Origin: Symbiodinium natans
Lineage: Eukaryota > Sar > Dinophyceae > Suessiales > Symbiodiniaceae
NCBI GenBank assembly: GCA_905221605.1
Contig: CAJNDS010002600.1
Span: 283,264-347,263 of the forward strand
Direction: 5' to 3'
DNA length: 64,000 nt
A program made the translations under genes and the position numbers. Numbering within the stretch: position 1 is the first letter of the stretch; each line of letters begins with the position of its first letter. Shown here in pieces: positions 47,202 through 59,603 of this stretch. The notes below the pieces were generated by a model that did no database searches, had not been told where the DNA came from, and was given only the letters and a program-made list of their open reading frames with translations.

Positions 47202-49750
47202 GTAAACCCTAAAGCTTCTTGTAGAACCACTCTGAACACTAAATCCTAAACCCTAAACCCTAAACCCTAAACCCATCAAAGTGGGGCGCGGTGTGCACAT
47301 CTTTTCAACGTGTCCTCGGCGCTGCCCTCGAGTCACTCCTGGTTGGTGGCTCAGTGCCCATATCCCTAAAAAATAAGCGTGTAGGGTTTTGGGTTTAGCG
47401 TTTAGGGTTTAGGGTTTAGGGTTTAGGGTTTAGGGTTTAGGGTCTAGGGTTTAGGGTTTAGGGTTTAGGGTTTAGGGTTTAGGGTCTAGGGTCTAGGGTT
47501 TAGGGCTTAGGGTTTAGGGTTTAGTTTCTCTGACAGGGTTATTCAGAGGGTCCTGTTTCGTTTAGATAGTGGTTCCCGAAATTAGGGTGCCTGTTTGGGA
47601 TCCTTTTTTTAGGGAATCCTACTATTTGGTTTAAGAGGATCATGTTTAGCAATTTTGTTCAGAGGTTTTTTTTTTTTTATGAGGGCCATCCTAGAAAGGA
47701 GCTGCTTTGGGCAGCCTTCAAACTTTGGTTTAGGGTTTAGGGTTAGGGTTTAGGGTTTAGGGTGTAGGGTTTAGGGTTTAGGGTTTAGGGTGTAGGGTTT
47801 AGGGTGCGTCGTATGCTCCGCGCACACCACCAGCACGCGGGACGTGTGCTGTGGTGTGCGCCAAGGTCACGGTCCTTCCCAACCCGCCCACCCAATTTAT
47901 TACCTTGGTCGGGTTTCCATATATCCAAAGTTTAGGGAATGGTCTGGCGCAGATGCCGTAGGGGTTTCCCAGGCCCGAAAAGGGAGGGATCCCAGGATTT
48001 GCCCGGACCCATACAACAAATCTCGAAATTTAGTAGAAAAATCGATGGTTTGAGGTTAGACCACTTGCAGCCCCATCCAAGGTTTAGGGACCGGGCTGCC
48101 GCAGATCAAGTTCTCGAGGCACCAAAATTGCGGTTCCTCAGTACAGAAATCCATGGTTTCGGGTGGGCTTCCATTTTCTCAAAAAGGCGCCCCAGGACGC
48201 TCCCCCCGGCCTCGTCGCAGAGACGCGTGACGCGCGTCACGCGCGCGCGACGCCGGGCCCGATAAGCCCAACGCACGTGGCGCCTTTGAGGCCTTAGAGT
48301 CAAGAAGGTCCTTGGAGGCCTTTGGTGTGAACCCTACATCCTAAATCCTAAACCCAAACCCTGAACCCTAAATCCTGAATCCCAGAAAGGGCCCTGAAAA
48401 TCCTAAATCTTAAACTAAATCCGAAATCTTAAAGGGCTCTCCCGTTCCGACCCAAAGGTTTAGGGTCATCATTTCTCGCCTGCTCCAGCACGCCTGTCGT
48501 GCGCGGTGCAGCCAGCGGAGCTCCTTCGCTGCGACTGTCGCCGGAGCTGGCAGGTGCTGTCGCCACCAGCACGCACGCTGCTGCTCATCGCAGCGCCCGC
48601 AGCTCGCTACAGTTTTGGTTTTGGGTTTAGGGTTTTGGGACGATTTAGGGGTGTTTCGGCCTGCTTGGGGCTGCACTGAGTGACTCGGGGACACACGACC
48701 TGCGAAGTACGCAATCACGTAATCAGGTCAGGCAGCACGTCCTCTCTGCTGTGCCTCGGGTGCTGGGTCTGTGACTCCACACAGGGCACGCTTGAAGCAG
48801 CAAGTGATCAAAAAGTCTTCCGATCCGAAGTTTAGGGGGTTACGGCCGCATGTGGGCGTCAGGCAAGTGCCCGAATCCAAACCTGAATCCTGCCCAGACC
48901 CCTCCTTTAAGATGCCCAGCATGTCCAGAAAACCTTTATTGAACCTCGTGAAAGGTCGCAGTTGTTGCTGACCTGCCTTCCCGCAATTGTCTTGGATCGC
49001 ACAGCGAGTGCCAGATACCTACTAAACCTGAGTTCCTAGATTCGTGGTGCAGGGCACTGTGTGCGAATTCCTTTGGAGGGATTTTCTTCTAAACCCTGAA
49101 CCCTAAACCCTAAAGGCTGCTTCGTGTTTAGTATCATGCTTTGTCCCATGTAGAGCGCGTTCATGGGCCGCGGTCATCGCATCGGCAGCACGCTATTATC
49201 GTTCCGGACAAGGCCATCTTGCAAAGAAGATAACTAAGATAGTCATGCGGCGCAGCGTGGAGAAGGGGGGGGGGGTGGGGTGGAGGGGTGGGGGTGGGGG
49301 GGGAGGTCAACAGCCTTGAGAGTAGACACTTGCCCTGAGAAGCCCCATGAGGGCACCTTGCACCTGCTACCCTCGCGAGCAGCTCTCGAGGCAGGCTTTG
49401 AGAGGCTTTATAGGGCTTGTGAAACCCTATTGAACCTATTTTCAAGCCATTTTTGCCCTTGTTAACCCTACAGCTGATGCAAAGCAAAACCCTAGTAAAC
49501 CTTGACCTTGTTGGACGCCCCAGCGAATCCCTGATTACACTCTAGCGATCCTTAGGCAAACCCTAAACCCTAAACCCTAAACCCTAAACCCTAAACCCCT
49601 TATGAATCCCGCCCGAGTGTGTGCTTGGCTCTGTCATCAGGGCGTGCTTGCTGGGTGGCATCCTCGCCTGGGCACGAGGAGGGCCGTGGTTCGTCATATT
49701 TCTTAGGGTTTAGGTTTTCGGGTTTAGGGGGGCAATCTGGGGAACTATAG

Positions 49751-49843
49751 CTTCCTTAGTGTTATCTTTCTCTTTGTTTATTAAAACCCAAGGAGATGCA
49801 CATGTAAGAGTATTTTTACTTATTAAGGTGCTGAGGGGAGTAT
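49751..49843 (+). mobile_element. MITE/introner-like element, family B
   Basis: CTTCCTTAGTG at the left, TTTATTAAAACCCAAGGAG inside and TTAAGGTGCTGAGGGGAGTA at the right. The most diverged of the four copies. Confidence 0.55.
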
Positions 49844-50483
49844 GGGGGGGCATGGGGTCGATGGCTGGGAATCTACTCCCCTGTACAAAGACCCTACTGT
49901 AGTCAATAGAGATATTGATGTTCCCATTAGGATGAATATATAGTCCATTTACGGCAATACTCCCACGTTATTGTGCTAGTATTCGAAGGCCTTGAGGGGT
50001 TGTTGTGTAAAGGCGCAAGTCCAACACTCTTGGGGGATTCGCGGCCGCTGTTTCTGGCTTGGCCGGTGGACACCTAAAGTTTAAGGCTCTGTAGTACAGA
50101 AGCAACCCCCAAAACGGAACAGACTTCAGAGAACCATGCCCCTGAAAGCCTTGCGTTTCCTATACTTGAACCCTCATAAACATCCTAAGCCCTAAACTCC
50201 CTATAATTAAGTTTATACCCTCATAAACATCCTAAACCTTAAATCCCCATAATGAAGTTTATACCCTCATAAACATCCTAAACCCTAAACCCCGATAGTT
50301 AAGTTCATACACATCCGAAGTCCTGAAGCCCTCTTGGGCTATAGGCCCGGCGTTCGCCACGGTCTCCCCGACTCGGCGAACTCAGATGGAACGAGCCCAC
50401 ATGCCAGCCAGGCTTGAGCGAGGCAGGGTCGGGGTTTAGGGTTTAGGGTTGAGGGTCGAGGGTTTTGAGGTTTCGGGTTTGAG

Positions 50484-50583
50484 TTGGGATCTTCCCCCTC
50501 ATACTACCAGCCCTTAGTAGGAATCAAAGTACCCCCGATGATACTCCCTATGAAGGACTGTTAGTATAAGTGGGAACATCCCA
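50484..50583. mobile_element. MITE-like inverted repeat, family A copy 2
   Basis: It begins TTGGGATCTTCCCCCTCATA and ends with GGACTGTTAGTATAAGTGGG then AACATCCCAA. It matches 885-976 over both arms. Confidence 0.7.
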
Positions 50584-50714
50584 AGGTGTGAGGTTCAACC
50601 TTGAGAACCCAAAGCCTTATGTAATACTGACAATTCTAGTTAGTATTGTCTCTCGCTCTTGCCCTCGCCCCCGCCCTCGCCCTCGCCCTCGCCCTCGCCC
50701 CCGTTTTTTTTAAA

Positions 50715-51003
50715 TCTATACTTTCTTTATCTCTCTCTTTCTCTCTTTCTCTCTTTCTCTCTTTCTCTCTTTCTCTCTTTCTCTCTTTCTCTCTTTCTCT
50801 CTTTCTCTCTTTCTCTCTTTATCTCTTTCTCTCTTTCTCTCTTTCTCTCTTTCTCTCTTTCTCTCTTTCTCTCTTTCTCTCTTTCTCTCTTTCTCTCTTT
50901 CTCTCTTTCTCTCTTTCTCTCTTTCTTTCTTTCTTTCTTTCTTTATTTCTTTCTTTCTTTCTTTCTTTCTTTCTTGCTCTCTCTCTCTCTCTCTCTTTTC
51001 TCT
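50715..51003. repeat. CT-rich microsatellite
   Basis: A long TCTCTTTC-type array passing into CTTT and then CT units. It gives long open frames on both strands in several phases, which are artefacts. A GCCCTC array (50660-50700) precedes it. Confidence 0.95.
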
Positions 51004-51411
51004 CGTTCTCACACGAAAGCCATACTAAGCCTCGTACACTTTTCAGGTGGCCGAAGAAAAATCCAAGGTTTGGGATTCCTCAGAGCGAGTTAATAGAGCA
51101 TCAGCCATCAACCATGGGCCTGATGAAATGCCCCGGGCCAGATGCGCTCGGAGACTTGTCCCTAAACCCTAAACCCTAAACCCTCAAACCTAAACCCTAA
51201 ACCCTAAACCCTAAACCCTATAAACCCCGTGTACTGCTTTCAGAAGTGATTGTCTGTTTGGTTGCTCCCGGGACTTGCAGGAACACCGTTGGACGCAGAG
51301 CCTGCTTACCTCTCAGCCACTCAGCCGCTATGACCCTTGCGCTACGTGTTCGAAACCCTAAACCCTAAACCCTAAACCCTCAACCCTAAACCCTAAACCT
51401 CCTGACTGCAG

Positions 51412-52860
51412 GTTCTCAGCTACAACCTCCTCGCGCCAGCATTTGTACGACCTGTTGATCTTCGGACTGGAGCCGTGCAGCCATTCGCAGCATTCGAGTG
51501 GGCTTCCACAGAGGATCTCGAGTGGGATCTGCGGAGGAAGCGGCTGCTGAAGCAACTCGAGAGCTGGCGCGCTGATGTCATCTGCCTTCAGGAAGTTCAG
51601 TTTGAGGCTTCGCCAGATGGCTCTTTTCTGCTGCCAACCTGGCTTCAGGGGCTTGAGAACTACTCGGCGTGTATCCCTGCAGAGAAGTACCTCACACTCA
51701 TCGCAGAGCGAAACGAGCGCGTCCTGGCAAACAGGGTTGCCATTGGTTGCGCAGTTCTCTTCCGGCGCGACCGCCTGGTGCAACCAGACGAGGAGGGTTT
51801 GCGCGGGGACCCCAACACACTCGTCTCGGCGTGCTTGCAGGGCTGCCCGGAGTCACCGCTCGCGGCCTTAGGTAAGACGGCCTTCTTCTCAGTGCACCTT
51901 GATGCACAGAGCGAGGAGAAGAGAGTCGAGCAACTGCGCAAGTGCCTGGAGCGAGCTCGTGCTCTGGGCACCCGGCACGTGGTGTTTGCCGGAGACCTGA
52001 ACACCGAGTGCCGCCCTGGATCATGCATTGCGGCCTTTGTCTCAGATGAGGCCCCCTCTGACGAGGACATGGTCCGAGAGTGCGCGTCAGCCCTGCGGAT
52101 TGTGGGCGGCGAGGACGGAGACGATGAGGTGCCTGTGAGCAGCAAAGAGACGGCCGGGGGGGACGGCGAACCGTCTTCTGAGCAGCTGGAGCAGTGGCGG
52201 CTGCTCTGGCAAAAGGCAGCGCAGTCGCGTAGTGAGCACCGCATCAGCCTGTCGCGCGTGCCCACTGGCCCGACACGCTCCGCGTATGACCACGGCAAAT
52301 CTGAGGGTCCCTGCGTCACCTGGCGACTTGCACTCTGGCTGCAATGCAGTGTGCCACTGCAGTAGGAACCGAAGCCATCCTTAGAATCCCAAGGCGAACT
52401 CAGCCTACGTCAAGAAGCCCCATACCCTGGCCAGGGTTCCGTTTCACCGATAACGCACTACACGCGCTGCGCCTTTGTGACTTAGTACTTCACTGATTCT
52501 GCTGGCTCAGGATCACATTCTGCACAGTTCAGACACGCTCCAGCTCCACCAGCTGTGGACAACTTTGGAGGCCAGATCAATCTCTTCCCCCTAATACAAA
52601 ACCCCCCCTACCCCCTAATATTTAAAACTCACTATATACATATATATATATATATATATTCGGGGGAAGGCGGGGTTCAGTTTTAGGGGGAGGGGATACT
52701 ATACCATCTCCATTTATTGAGAGTCTCGTGTGCCTTGGAAGAGGCGGACGATGCTGCCTCAGCGAGCGGTCTGCCGAACAAGGAGAACCCCAGCGACCAC
52801 CTTCCTGTAGCGGCTGTCTTCCAGGCCATCTCTCACCATGGAAGAGGTTTTGGGGTTTAG
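51412..52860 (+). CDS. Endonuclease/exonuclease/phosphatase (CCR4-like) protein, 3' three exons
   Basis: Exons 51412-52350, 52511-52570 and 52744-52860 give 371 codons plus stop. They carry the family's metal-binding and catalytic motifs in order: VLSYNLLAPAF (Asn), DVICLQEVQ (Glu), AFFSVHLDAQ, VVFAGDLNTE (Asp/Asn), DHILHSSDTLQL and ENPSDHLPVAAVF (terminal Asp-His). Donors are GT and GC; acceptors are AG|G. This fold covers CCR4-type deadenylases and 2',5'-phosphodiesterases, and CVTWRLALW before DHIL is typical of that branch. Residues 205-260 are an acidic insertion. The first exons are not identified; 47094-47201 is a candidate. The stop codon TAG is part of a GGTTTAGGG telomere-like unit. 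Confidence 0.82.
52571..52743. repeat. Inverted-repeat intron in the EEP gene
   Basis: The 173-nt intron has a left arm with CTTCCCCCTAAT and a right arm with TTTAGGGGGAGGGG around a TA-rich centre. It resembles a non-autonomous element that supplies the intron. Confidence 0.5.
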
Positions 52861-52970
52861 GGTGTAAAGGTCTTCTTTTGGGATGTTTCTAGGGCTGTGA
52901 CATAGGGCTTACTGGCTCCAAGTGCTTCTCCAAAGCAAAAGCCCCTGAAAAGCCGCATGAGTAGCCGCGG

Positions 52971-53060
52971 TACCCTTATACTAACAGTCCTGAATAGGGA
53001 TTATATAGGGGGTACTATAATCCCTGTTAAGGACTGTTCGTATAGGGGGGAACATCCCAA
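52971..53060. mobile_element. MITE-like inverted repeat, family A copy 3
   Basis: CCCTTATACTAACAGTCCTGA at the left; TTAAGGACTGTTCGTATA then GGGGAACATCCCAA at the right. The first dozen bases of the left end are missing compared with 885-976. Confidence 0.65.
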
Positions 53061-53399
53061 ACCCATTAGCCTAAACCACAAGAAAGGAAGCGCATGAGTT
53101 TCATGAACCCTTTTGTGCGGCCTTTGATGGGCCTCGGGTTTTGCGGTAATGAATGGTAACATGACGAGTCTTGTGTCTTCTTCTCTCGAAGGCTGTTTCC
53201 AAAAACTTAAACTTTTTGATGCTCGTGAATACCAAAAATCGGAGCCATTTCTTTCGACTCAACTACCTTCAATATAGTTTACAAATTCCCAGGGCCCAAC
53301 AACCTTCTTAATCGGAGCGGGTACTCGCAAATTCTGGATTGATGGCGGCCTTCTGGGGCTTCGCAGTCTTTGCTACATTGCTACCTCCCTGCGCAGGTA

Positions 53400-56300
53400 C
53401 TTCCGCCACCGGCCCTGGATCAAGATGCGAGGCTCAACCGGTAGTAGATAGGGACTTTGGCATTCGGCATGGTTTCAGAAGCGCACACATATATGCATAA
53501 CATGTATATTCATGTATACAAATATGTACATGTATATGTCGATATCTCTGTCTATGCATATGCTTGCAAAGATTCCCGGGCTAGAAACAGGGATCCAGCC
53601 CCTCATTCCTGACACTAAACCCTAAACCCTAAACCCTAAACCCTAAACCCTAAACCCTAAACCCTAAACCCTAAACCCTAAACCCTAAACCCTAAACCCT
53701 AAACCCTAAACCCTAAACCCTAAACCCTATCATGTAGTTAAGACTTCAGCAGTGGAACAGGGAGCCTCCGGCAGTCTCAGCCCCAATCTTTTTTTGCATC
53801 TCTGTAGGGTTTAGGGTTTAGGGTTCAGGGTTCAGGGTCCAGGGTTTAGGGTTTAGGGTTTAGGGTTCACTAAACCCTTCACCCAAAATACTTTGATAAA
53901 CCCTAAACCCTGAGCCCTAAACCCTGAGCACCCCTTAAGAGCCATGAAGAGGCGGGAGCTGCTGCGCCGCCTCGAAAGCCTCGAGGCGAGGCACTCGGAG
54001 GAGGTCCGCGCTTTGGAGGAGGACTCCCCACCGGTTCTTCCGGAGGTTTTACTTCCGTAAAGAGGAACCGAAGAACCTTGAGTCTATCCGATGGCCTCTG
54101 GCCATCTATTGCCTAAACCTAGCACGAAACCGAAAACGAAGCCCCTAGAACTCTTCGAGCAGGAGCTTGTTAAGCTTGAGCCCCCCGCAGATGCCGTGCC
54201 AGAGGCCCATGGTTTCGGGTTGAAAATTTTTTTAAGTTTCTGCTTCACGGTTTCAAGGGGGTGTTTAGGGTTGGTCTTGCTTGGAGTTGTGCGGTTCGGG
54301 GTTTTGCCATGATGCGTCATCTGTTGCGCTCCCAATGCCTTGCTGCCTAGGCAGGGTTGCAGCCCTGTCACAAGCAAGCCTCCCAGAGCCAGTTTTAGGT
54401 CGCCTACATGATCAGCATGCGTTTCATGTGCCTCTCTTCCCTTGCGTCTGGCCCCCGGAGGCGGGCTACGCCAAGGCCAAGAGCAAGAAGACGCCTGGGC
54501 TGAAAAAAGAAACCTACAAGAAGAGCTGCCAGCACTGTCAGCTGAGGGAGTTGCCAGCAAACTCTCAAAGCAGAAGCGTGGACATCAGGATCATGTTGTG
54601 TTGGTCCAGCTCTTGACGGCATGTGTCTCTGAAGCCAAGGAAGGATTCGCCCGAGATGATCGCCTTTAAGCAGGACTGCTAGCATGCCGCCTCTCAAGTC
54701 AAGTTTTTAGGGCACGCAGCCGGTGCCTTTTTGCTGACTTTGCAGTGAGGAGAAGCGTCGGCGACAGAAGGAGCTGAAGGGCAGGCCCGGAAATCAAGCA
54801 TCCTTGCAAGCACAGCACACCCTTCCGCAATCTGCGTGGCCTTACACTCCAGTCGTACCCTAAAACCCTAAACCCTAAACCCTAAACCCTAAACCCTAAA
54901 CCCTAAACCCTAAACCCTAAACCCTAAACCCTAAACCCTAAACCCTAAACCCTAAACCGCAGGCAGGCCATCGATCGCCAGGAGTTCGCGAGTCGCCCGG
55001 CGGTGGAATAGAGGTCGAGTCGGGGTGTGGACACCCGATTGAGTGTTCAGGGGTTTTGGGGGCAGACTAAACCCTAAAACCCTTAAATCCCCAAAGCCTC
55101 AAACTCCAAAGTAAAACTACCCTAGACCCTAAATCCCTACAACCTAGGTCTCGGAGCAGGCCCTTCTTTCCTTTTTTTTTTTGGTTGGGGTTCCCGCAGA
55201 ATCCCCTAAAAACCTAGGCTACTCCTGGGTCTAATAATGGCTCCCAGGAGTCCTTGGGGACCTGGAGCTCGATGTTATGGAGGAAGTTGGCTGTTCAGGC
55301 GGCCGGGCGCCATGAGGGCTGAGTGTTTCGGGTTTAGGTTTCGGGTTTGGGGTTTAGGGTTTCGGGTTTAGGGTTCCAGGCTGGGTGCCAGTAGGGCTGA
55401 ATGGACCGTTTTCCCTCTGCTGCTTCATGAGTCATCCCTTCTGGAGTCATACTCGGTAGAACCTCTGGTTATCAAAAAATCATGGGGATGGCTGGTAAGT
55501 ATACCCTAGTTCAGGCGACTGGGCGGAGACGGGCGCCCGCAAGCCCACGAGCTAGCTCCCGGCCTGGGAGAACGACCGCTCCGAAGCGCTGGCGATGCGG
55601 GGAAGGGCGACGCTTGGATTCGATCCCGATGCTTTCTTAGGGTTTAGGGTTTAGGGTTGAGGGTTTAGGGTTGAGGGTTTAGGGTTTAGGGTTTAGGGTT
55701 TGGTGGGGAGCATGGTGTTTCGGAGACTGGAAGCAGCTTTCCTCAAATCAGGACGGCCGGGTGCTTGAGCTGCAGACGTTTGTGTGGACGCAGAGACGGG
55801 CGGGCTGAACAAGGCTTCTGCTACTGCCGTTGGAATGGCCTAGTTTAGGGTTTAGGGTTTAGGGTTTAGGGTTTAGGGTTTAGGGTTTAGGGGCATGGAT
55901 TGAGATTGAGGTCAGGCAGGGTTGAAGGGGCTTAAGATACTTGAGGAGCTTTACGGCGTATGGACGTTTCGGGGTTCGGCCTAGCCGACTTAACCCAATT
56001 TTGGAAATCTGGTGGCCTTGATCTATTGTTCTTGTTTCGCAAGTGCTCTGATGGTTCTCTTTGTCCAAGCGGGACGGCGGATAGCCAACATGGTACATCA
56101 GACCTCAGCTAGAATCCAGTGGCCAAAGGCATCCAGCGAAAAGACGGGTTTTGCTGTGGTAGTAGGGTCGCCGTGTTGCACTTCGGCCCTGTTGGGTTTT
56201 ACATGTTAAGCCTCCTAACTGAAAGCAGGACCCCAGTGCAACTCACCAGACCTCTCGTCAGCTTTCATCCCTGCTGGAGGACCCGAGGATGTTTGGTCGC

Positions 56301-59300
56301 GGATTTGGCTGAGATTCAGAGCAGCAGCTGTCGACATTCGTCCCACTGCTTGGGGGGCCCTAAGAATGATTGACTTTTATACTGGATGCTTCGGCAGGGT
56401 CATATCCAGCAAGATGCCGGATGCTAATCTTGGCTTCGAGCCCTATTCGTGACCCATGTTTCGTAGAGTTGTTCATCTGCACGTGGTCAAGTGCGTGCAT
56501 TTGGCACACTTGAAGCCCGGATGCTCAGCACATGCAGAAGGCGCACACACGCGGACCCTGGAGTGGAGAAATGGAACCATAGAAGGTCGCTGAGAAGTGG
56601 GGAATCAAGAGAGACCGGCTTGCTTCAGGAGGTGTAGGCTTTAGGGTTGTGGGATGATTCATCATCAAAAACGTGCTTGGAGTCTCCGCAGATATCCATA
56701 GAATCATGAATGATTCGGTTTAAGGACTACTGGTCGTAAGAGTCCAAGTCCAAGTTTTTGTATCCGTCATTGACATCCACGAGAGTTGACGACGAGTGGC
56801 AGTTGGCCTGGGGTTCCTTCTGCTTTCCGACATCGATCATGTGCGACCCGCAGTGAAGCTTTGGCGTCATAGTGTCTGCAGCTTCTTCGCAGAAGCTGCA
56901 AGCCACAAGACACGGAGATACGCGAAATTGGTATGGGCCAACCCGGTTCCCAGAACAAAAGCCTCAAACAAATATTGAACGTTACACAGCGCTACCGCTA
57001 CAACTTCAAAACTGAAGACTCAAGACAGCTTCACATCGGTTAAGGGGATAATGATTGCAAGAGGGGGGGGGGGTTAAAGTTTACAGTGAGGGTGCCCTAA
57101 ACCTGCTTAGGCCCAAATTGAGGGGTTTATCTGTAGGTCAGGGAGAAGGCTTCGAACGCTTTTGTTTTATGAAGTCCGCTTGTGGGTCTTGCCTTGCATG
57201 CTTGTTTGTGCAAAATGCTGCAACGAGTGTGGGTTCAGGGTTTAGGTTAGGGTTTAGGGTTTAGGGTTTAGGGTTTAGGGTTTAGGGTTTAGGGTTTAGG
57301 GTTTAGGGTTTAGGGTTTAGGGTTTAGGGTTTAGGGTTTAGGGTTTAGGGTTTAGGGTTTAGGGTTTAGGGTTTAGGGTTTAGGGTTTAGTTTTTAGGGT
57401 TTAGGGTTTAGGGTTTAGGGTTTAGGGTTTAGGGTTTAGGGTTTAGGGTTTAGGGTTTAGGGTTTAGGGTTTAGGGTTTAGGGCTCCACATCATGCTGGC
57501 AAAGAGGTTTTTGTGGCTGCATCAAAACTTCGATTTCGTTTGGTGGTAGATGCAAAATCATGAAGAAACTGACCGCGTGTTGTTGTTTCTGAGCATATAT
57601 ACAGACCCACGCCCGAAACCATGCACTCGCAGGCCATTCCCAACGGGGAGCGTCCCTCGGACCACCTCCCCTCCATTTTCCAGGATCCCAATCCAGAGTC
57701 TGAACTTATAGTAGCAGTTGAGGCCAGTAACAGCTCATCGCGTTCGGCTACTTTCGCGTTCCAGGTAAGGCTTAAGACTTCAGCCGCACGAGGCGCTTGG
57801 CCCTTCACGCAGCCAAATGGGGGCTCAGGACTAGAATGGCCATGTAATGCAGCAACTAGGGGAGAGCACTTACTTGATACAATGGAGTAACGATTCTGTC
57901 GTCGATTAGCTACTTCGAGGACTTCTCCTGTTTTTTCCATATTGGCAGGAGATCTTGGGCGGTTGGGCATCTAATCCTCATAGCTCGGGTTGATGGAGGG
58001 CTTTGTCTTTTTGTCGTGTAACGGGGGATGTTTTGGCTCTTCTTGCGCTGCTCCCTTCTCTCAATGACGAGTGCATCGACCACACCCGCTTTTGCTCGAC
58101 AGCTCCCAATGTCTCTCATTAGCAGCTGCAGGCCACCTCAACCCCGAAGCTTCAAAACCCCAATCCCTTCATTCAGACTCCCAAAACCCTGAACCCAAAT
58201 CCATCAAAACCTGAACCCTCAGGTCCCTGGCAACGATCCAGAAATCCCTGACCCCTAAACCCTAAACCCTAAGCCCTGAACCCTAAACCCTAAACCCTAA
58301 ACCGCCCCTTGAAACGGATTTGCCTCAACCATGTTTGACTTCGAGCAGCTGGAGCGCAAGGAGGACCAAGGTTCAGGGTTGAGGGATTGTAGGTTTCGGG
58401 TTTTCCAACCCCCCACACTGGGCCAGTTTAGGGGGCTCACAGAACCTTCAGCCCCAAGCCCTCAACCTTAAGCAAACCCTAAACCCTAAACCCTTCACCC
58501 TAAACCCTAAACCCTTAACCCTAAACCCTAAACCCGAAACCCTTAACCCTAAACCCTAAAAATCTGCAGTTGCGCTCAGAGGAGAGCACAGCGGAGGCTG
58601 CGGGCTTGGCCTTGGGTTTATTCGGGCTGAGGGATGCTTGGTCATGTTTAGGGTTTTTAGTGTTTTTAAGGTTTATTAGGGTTTTTTGGGTTTTTAGGGT
58701 TTATTGGGGCTTCTTCGGGTTTTCAGGGTTTATGGGGTTTGTCAGGGCTTTGAGTGGTTTTAGGGCTCAGGGGCTTGAAGTATTGAGGGTTCAAGGGTTC
58801 AAGTTTAGAGTCTAGATCGTGTTGGGGGATTCGGCTTTTGCGGTTCGCGATTCAGGGTGTTTTTTCTATAAACTGCTTCGACTGCGACTAGCCAAGTGTC
58901 ATTTTTTCTTCCCCTAAATGCGTGCAACTTCGTTGCCTTCCCCCTCTTTTCCTAGCCTTAGGGATTGCAAGTTGGAAGTTAAGGTTTTAGGATAATGGGG
59001 TTATTACTTGACTGAGCATGTGCACTCTGGGTGCTTCTTGAAATGTACATAGGGGTTCTTGTGAGCATTGTCCGGAAGCAACCGTTTCGGGCTTAGGGTT
59101 CGGAAGGGTTGAAGGTGAAGCGGCTTAGGGTGACGTCCTAAACATCCCAAAGCCCGAACCCCCAAACCTTAAACCCCCCCCACCTGAGCCCCGAAACCAC
59201 CCGAAGCCCGTTGCCACAGGCCACATCTTTCGATTTGGAGACTCAGCTGAGCGCGGCGAAGGACGAGGCTAGGGGTTTGGGGCCTTCTTTCTTGGGGAGG

Positions 59301-59571
59301 GGGTTGGGGGTTTGGCCCTGAGCTTTCTTACCCTAAACCCCAAACCCTCAGCCCTAGACCCTCAACCCTAAAACCCTCAACCCTAAACCCCAAACCCTAA
59401 AATGTGGGCTAACTGCGGGTAGTTCTGCCGGGGTCCAGGACCGGGGCACAGCCAACCAAAGAAGAGCCTTGGAGCGAAACCTAAACCCAACACCCTATTC
59501 CCTTGAAGCACTCTCCGGAACGAACGGACTTATGTGGGGGCTTCCGAAGAAAGAAAGAGACAGAGACAGAT

Positions 59572-59603
<32 letters not shown>

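Larger units (their letters stand above)
47202..51411. other. Repeat-rich interval, mostly intronic or intergenic
   Basis: No confident exon. It holds TTTAGGG blocks (47386-47525 and about 47730-47805), CCCTAAA blocks (49558-49600, 51162-51220), a family B element (49751-49843), a family A element (50484-50583), three AAACATCCTAAACC-type repeats (50173-50290) and a CTTT/CTCT microsatellite. A GC-rich stretch at 48480-48605 is open on both strands and might be an exon. Confidence 0.5.

Noticed and set aside
49260-49310. G-rich stretch considered as a switch-like or CRISPR-like repeat
   Set aside because: It is an irregular GGGGTGGGG run without regular spacers.
50646-51179. Long Ser/Leu/Phe-rich open frames, and Arg/Glu/Lys-rich frames on the other strand
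   Set aside because: They are translations of the CTTT/CTCT microsatellite; periodic repeats lacking stop codons stay open in several frames.
53342-53498. Small secreted protein starting MAAFWGFAVFATLLPP
   Set aside because: A good AG|G acceptor lies inside it at about 53399, and the peptide after that junction in another frame (YFRHRPWIKMRG) looks more like an exon; I keep it only as an alternative start in the coiled-coil gene entry.
57236-57484. Chromosome end (telomere)
   Set aside because: The block has unique sequence and exon-like segments on both sides, and similar blocks of both orientations occur across the window.
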